A stretch of 14,104 nt of DNA from Acidobacteriota bacterium. Lineage in GTDB: Bacteria; Acidobacteriota; Terriglobia; Terriglobales; Acidobacteriaceae. Of this stretch, positions 13,187 to 14,104 are shown one piece after another. The notes under the pieces are model-generated. The model was not told the origin of the DNA. It did no database searches and saw nothing but the letters and a program-made list of their open reading frames with translations. Position numbers and translations under genes: made by a program. The first letter of the stretch is position 1, and every line of letters begins with the position of its first letter. Location of the stretch: assembly GCA_028873155.1 (NCBI GenBank), contig JAGWML010000050.1, forward strand, positions 1 to 14,104, in the 5' to 3' direction.

Positions 13187-13270
13187 AACTTCGTCTCTTT
13201 TCCCGCGCGGCATGCACGTCGCGATGCATTTTGCGGCGGCCGCGCAAGTTCTCCTTCGGTTGAAATGAGA

Positions 13271-13364
13271 GATTAGGGATGAAGGAACCAGGGAAAAGGA
13301 ACTTGAGGCAGCGCTTGCGAACCTCCCTGTCCCTAATCCCGATGTTCCTGGTCCCTGGTCCCTT
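13271..13364. repeat. Degenerate repeats with inverted copies in the rpsD-rpoA spacer
   Basis: Next to the rpsD stop, three heptads are tandem on the + strand: GTTCCTG (13344), GTCCCTG (13351) and GTCCCTT (13358-13364, whose last base is also in the stop codon). Opposing sequence lies at 13271-13300: GATTAGGGA (13271-13279) is the exact complement of TCCCTAATC (13330-13338), and GGAACCAGGGA (13284-13294) pairs with 13352-13362 with one mismatch. The two pairings cross each other, so they are alternatives or a pseudoknot. Confidence 0.6.
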
Positions 13365-13993
13365 TACTTGCTGTACAACTCCACGATCAGCTGCTCGTTG
13401 ACGGGCAGGTTCACGTCCTTGCGTCCGGGCAGGCTCAGCACACGGCCGGACATATTCTCAAAATTCGCCTCAAGCCACGCCGGAACAGGATTGGATGCAG
13501 CAAACTGCGCAGCCTGCTCCACAATGATCATCTTCTTCGCAGCCTCGCGAATGGCAATCTCATCGCCCACGTTCACCTGGAACGACGGGATGTTCACCTT
13601 CTTGCCGTTCACCGTGACGTGGCCGTGGCGCACCACCTGCCGGGCCTGACGGCGCGACATGGCAAAGCCCAGACGAAACGCGACGTTGTCCAGACGGCGC
13701 TCCAGTTGCTGAATCAGCAGCTCGCCGGTCACGCCCTGCGCGCGGCTTGCCTTCTCGTAGTAGGCGCGGAACTGGCCCTCCAGCGTGAAGTACATGCGCT
13801 TGGCCTTCTGCTTTTCATGCAGTTGCAGGCCATAGCCCACAATCTTAGCCTTGCGGTCCTTGCCATGCTGGCCTGGCGCAAAGTTGCGCTTCTCCAGCGG
13901 GCAACGATCCGAGGTGCACTTGGCGCCCTTCAAAAAAAGCTTGGTGCCTTCGCGACGGCAAAGGCGGCAGACTGCTCCGGTATAACGTGCCAT
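13364..13993 (-). CDS. rpsD: 30S ribosomal protein S4 (uS4), zinc-binding form
   Basis: Primary 16S rRNA-binding protein that starts assembly of the small-subunit body; in some bacteria it also represses its own operon. The 209 residues are the usual length. The N-terminal domain holds four Cys in the pattern C9-x2-C12-x13-C26-x4-C31 (CRLCRREG, CTSDRCPLEK), the zinc-binding C+ type, which E. coli S4 lacks. The S4 RNA-binding domain follows: RLDNVAFRLGFAMSRRQARQ, then VRHGHVTVNGKKVNIPSF, and the protein ends NEQLIVELYSK. AGGAG lies five bases before ATG 13993. It is upstream of rpoA in the standard order; rpsK and rpsM would be expected beyond the right edge. Confidence 0.98.
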   Translation of the reverse strand: MARYTGAVCRLCRREGTKLFLKGAKCTSDRCPLEKRNFAPGQHGKDRKAKIVGYGLQLHEKQKAKRMYFTLEGQFRAYYEKASRAQGVTGELLIQQLERRLDNVAFRLGFAMSRRQARQVVRHGHVTVNGKKVNIPSFQVNVGDEIAIREAAKKMIIVEQAAQFAASNPVPAWLEANFENMSGRVLSLPGRKDVNLPVNEQLIVELYSK

Positions 13994-14017
13994 TTCTTCT
14001 CCTGACTTCGGATGACG

Positions 14018-14056
14018 GCCGGTTTACATGTCCCCGGAGGACACTTCCTCCCGGCC
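14018..14056. repeat. Small hairpins in the leader upstream of rpsD
   Basis: On the - strand GGAGGA-AGTG-TCCTCC forms a perfect 6-bp hairpin, and GTGTCC/GGACAT-type pairing overlaps it, so the two are alternatives. CCGGGCC (from 14056) can pair with GGCCGG (near 14018). Possibly a site for S4 feedback, which in other bacteria uses a leader structure; this is inference. Confidence 0.3.
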
Positions 14057-14062
14057 CGGTTG

Positions 14063-14097
14063 TTTTAGCTCCCAGCTCTTGGCCTCTAGTTCCTGGC
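14063..14097 (-). repeat. Degenerate heptad array upstream of rpsD (5 units)
   Basis: Read on the - strand with seven-base phasing: GCCAGGA, ACTAGAG, GCCAAGA, GCTGGGA, GCTAAAA. It keeps the period and the GCyAGrA character of the rpoA-rplQ arrays but is more diverged. By analogy it probably follows the stop of the next upstream gene, outside the window. Confidence 0.5.
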
Positions 14098-14104
14098 CTT
14101 TCTC

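Overview
The window is a GC-rich bacterial chromosomal segment, most likely from an acidobacterium (Terriglobia/Acidobacteriaceae type). This taxonomic call is inference. It rests on the rpsD-rpoA-rplQ order, the style of the proteins (stand-alone cellulose-synthase-like glycosyltransferase, FadE-type acyl-CoA dehydrogenase, small OmpA-like barrels) and degenerate seven-base repeats in the spacers. No 16S or other definitive marker is present.

Layout. (1) 2-181 is the C-terminal end of an unidentified + strand gene. (2) 342-920 (-) encodes a small outer-membrane beta-barrel. (3) 1254-1433 (+) is a small gene with a perfect ribosome binding site that is broken by TAA at codon 5, followed by a bidirectional hairpin terminator. 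(4) 1594-2364 (-) is a Bax-inhibitor-1 family membrane protein and 2511-4310 (-) a long acyl-CoA dehydrogenase whose putative promoter carries a palindrome. (5) 4505-6115 (+) is a membrane GT2 glycosyltransferase. (6) 6116-7754 is accessory DNA: a BrnT-type toxin gene appears split into an N-terminal piece (from 6116) and a C-terminal piece (to 7537) by about 1.2 kb of lower-GC3 DNA with small unknown genes on both strands. The antitoxin-like gene behind it is intact. (7) 7864-9387 (+) is guaB, then a VanZ-like protein (+), a GNAT acetyltransferase (-) and a TMEM175-type channel (+). (8) 11391-13993 (-) is the rpsD-rpoA-rplQ cluster ending in a strong terminator.

The core genes are housekeeping: translation and transcription (uS4, alpha subunit, bL17) and guanine nucleotide synthesis (IMPDH). 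The genes between are mostly single-gene units. The two most unusual parts are the interrupted toxin-antitoxin locus, and the heptad repeat arrays lying directly against the stop and start codons of rpsD, rpoA and rplQ. In the rpoA-rplQ spacer the arrays face each other, so they can base-pair in the mRNA, and one contains the rplQ Shine-Dalgarno sequence.
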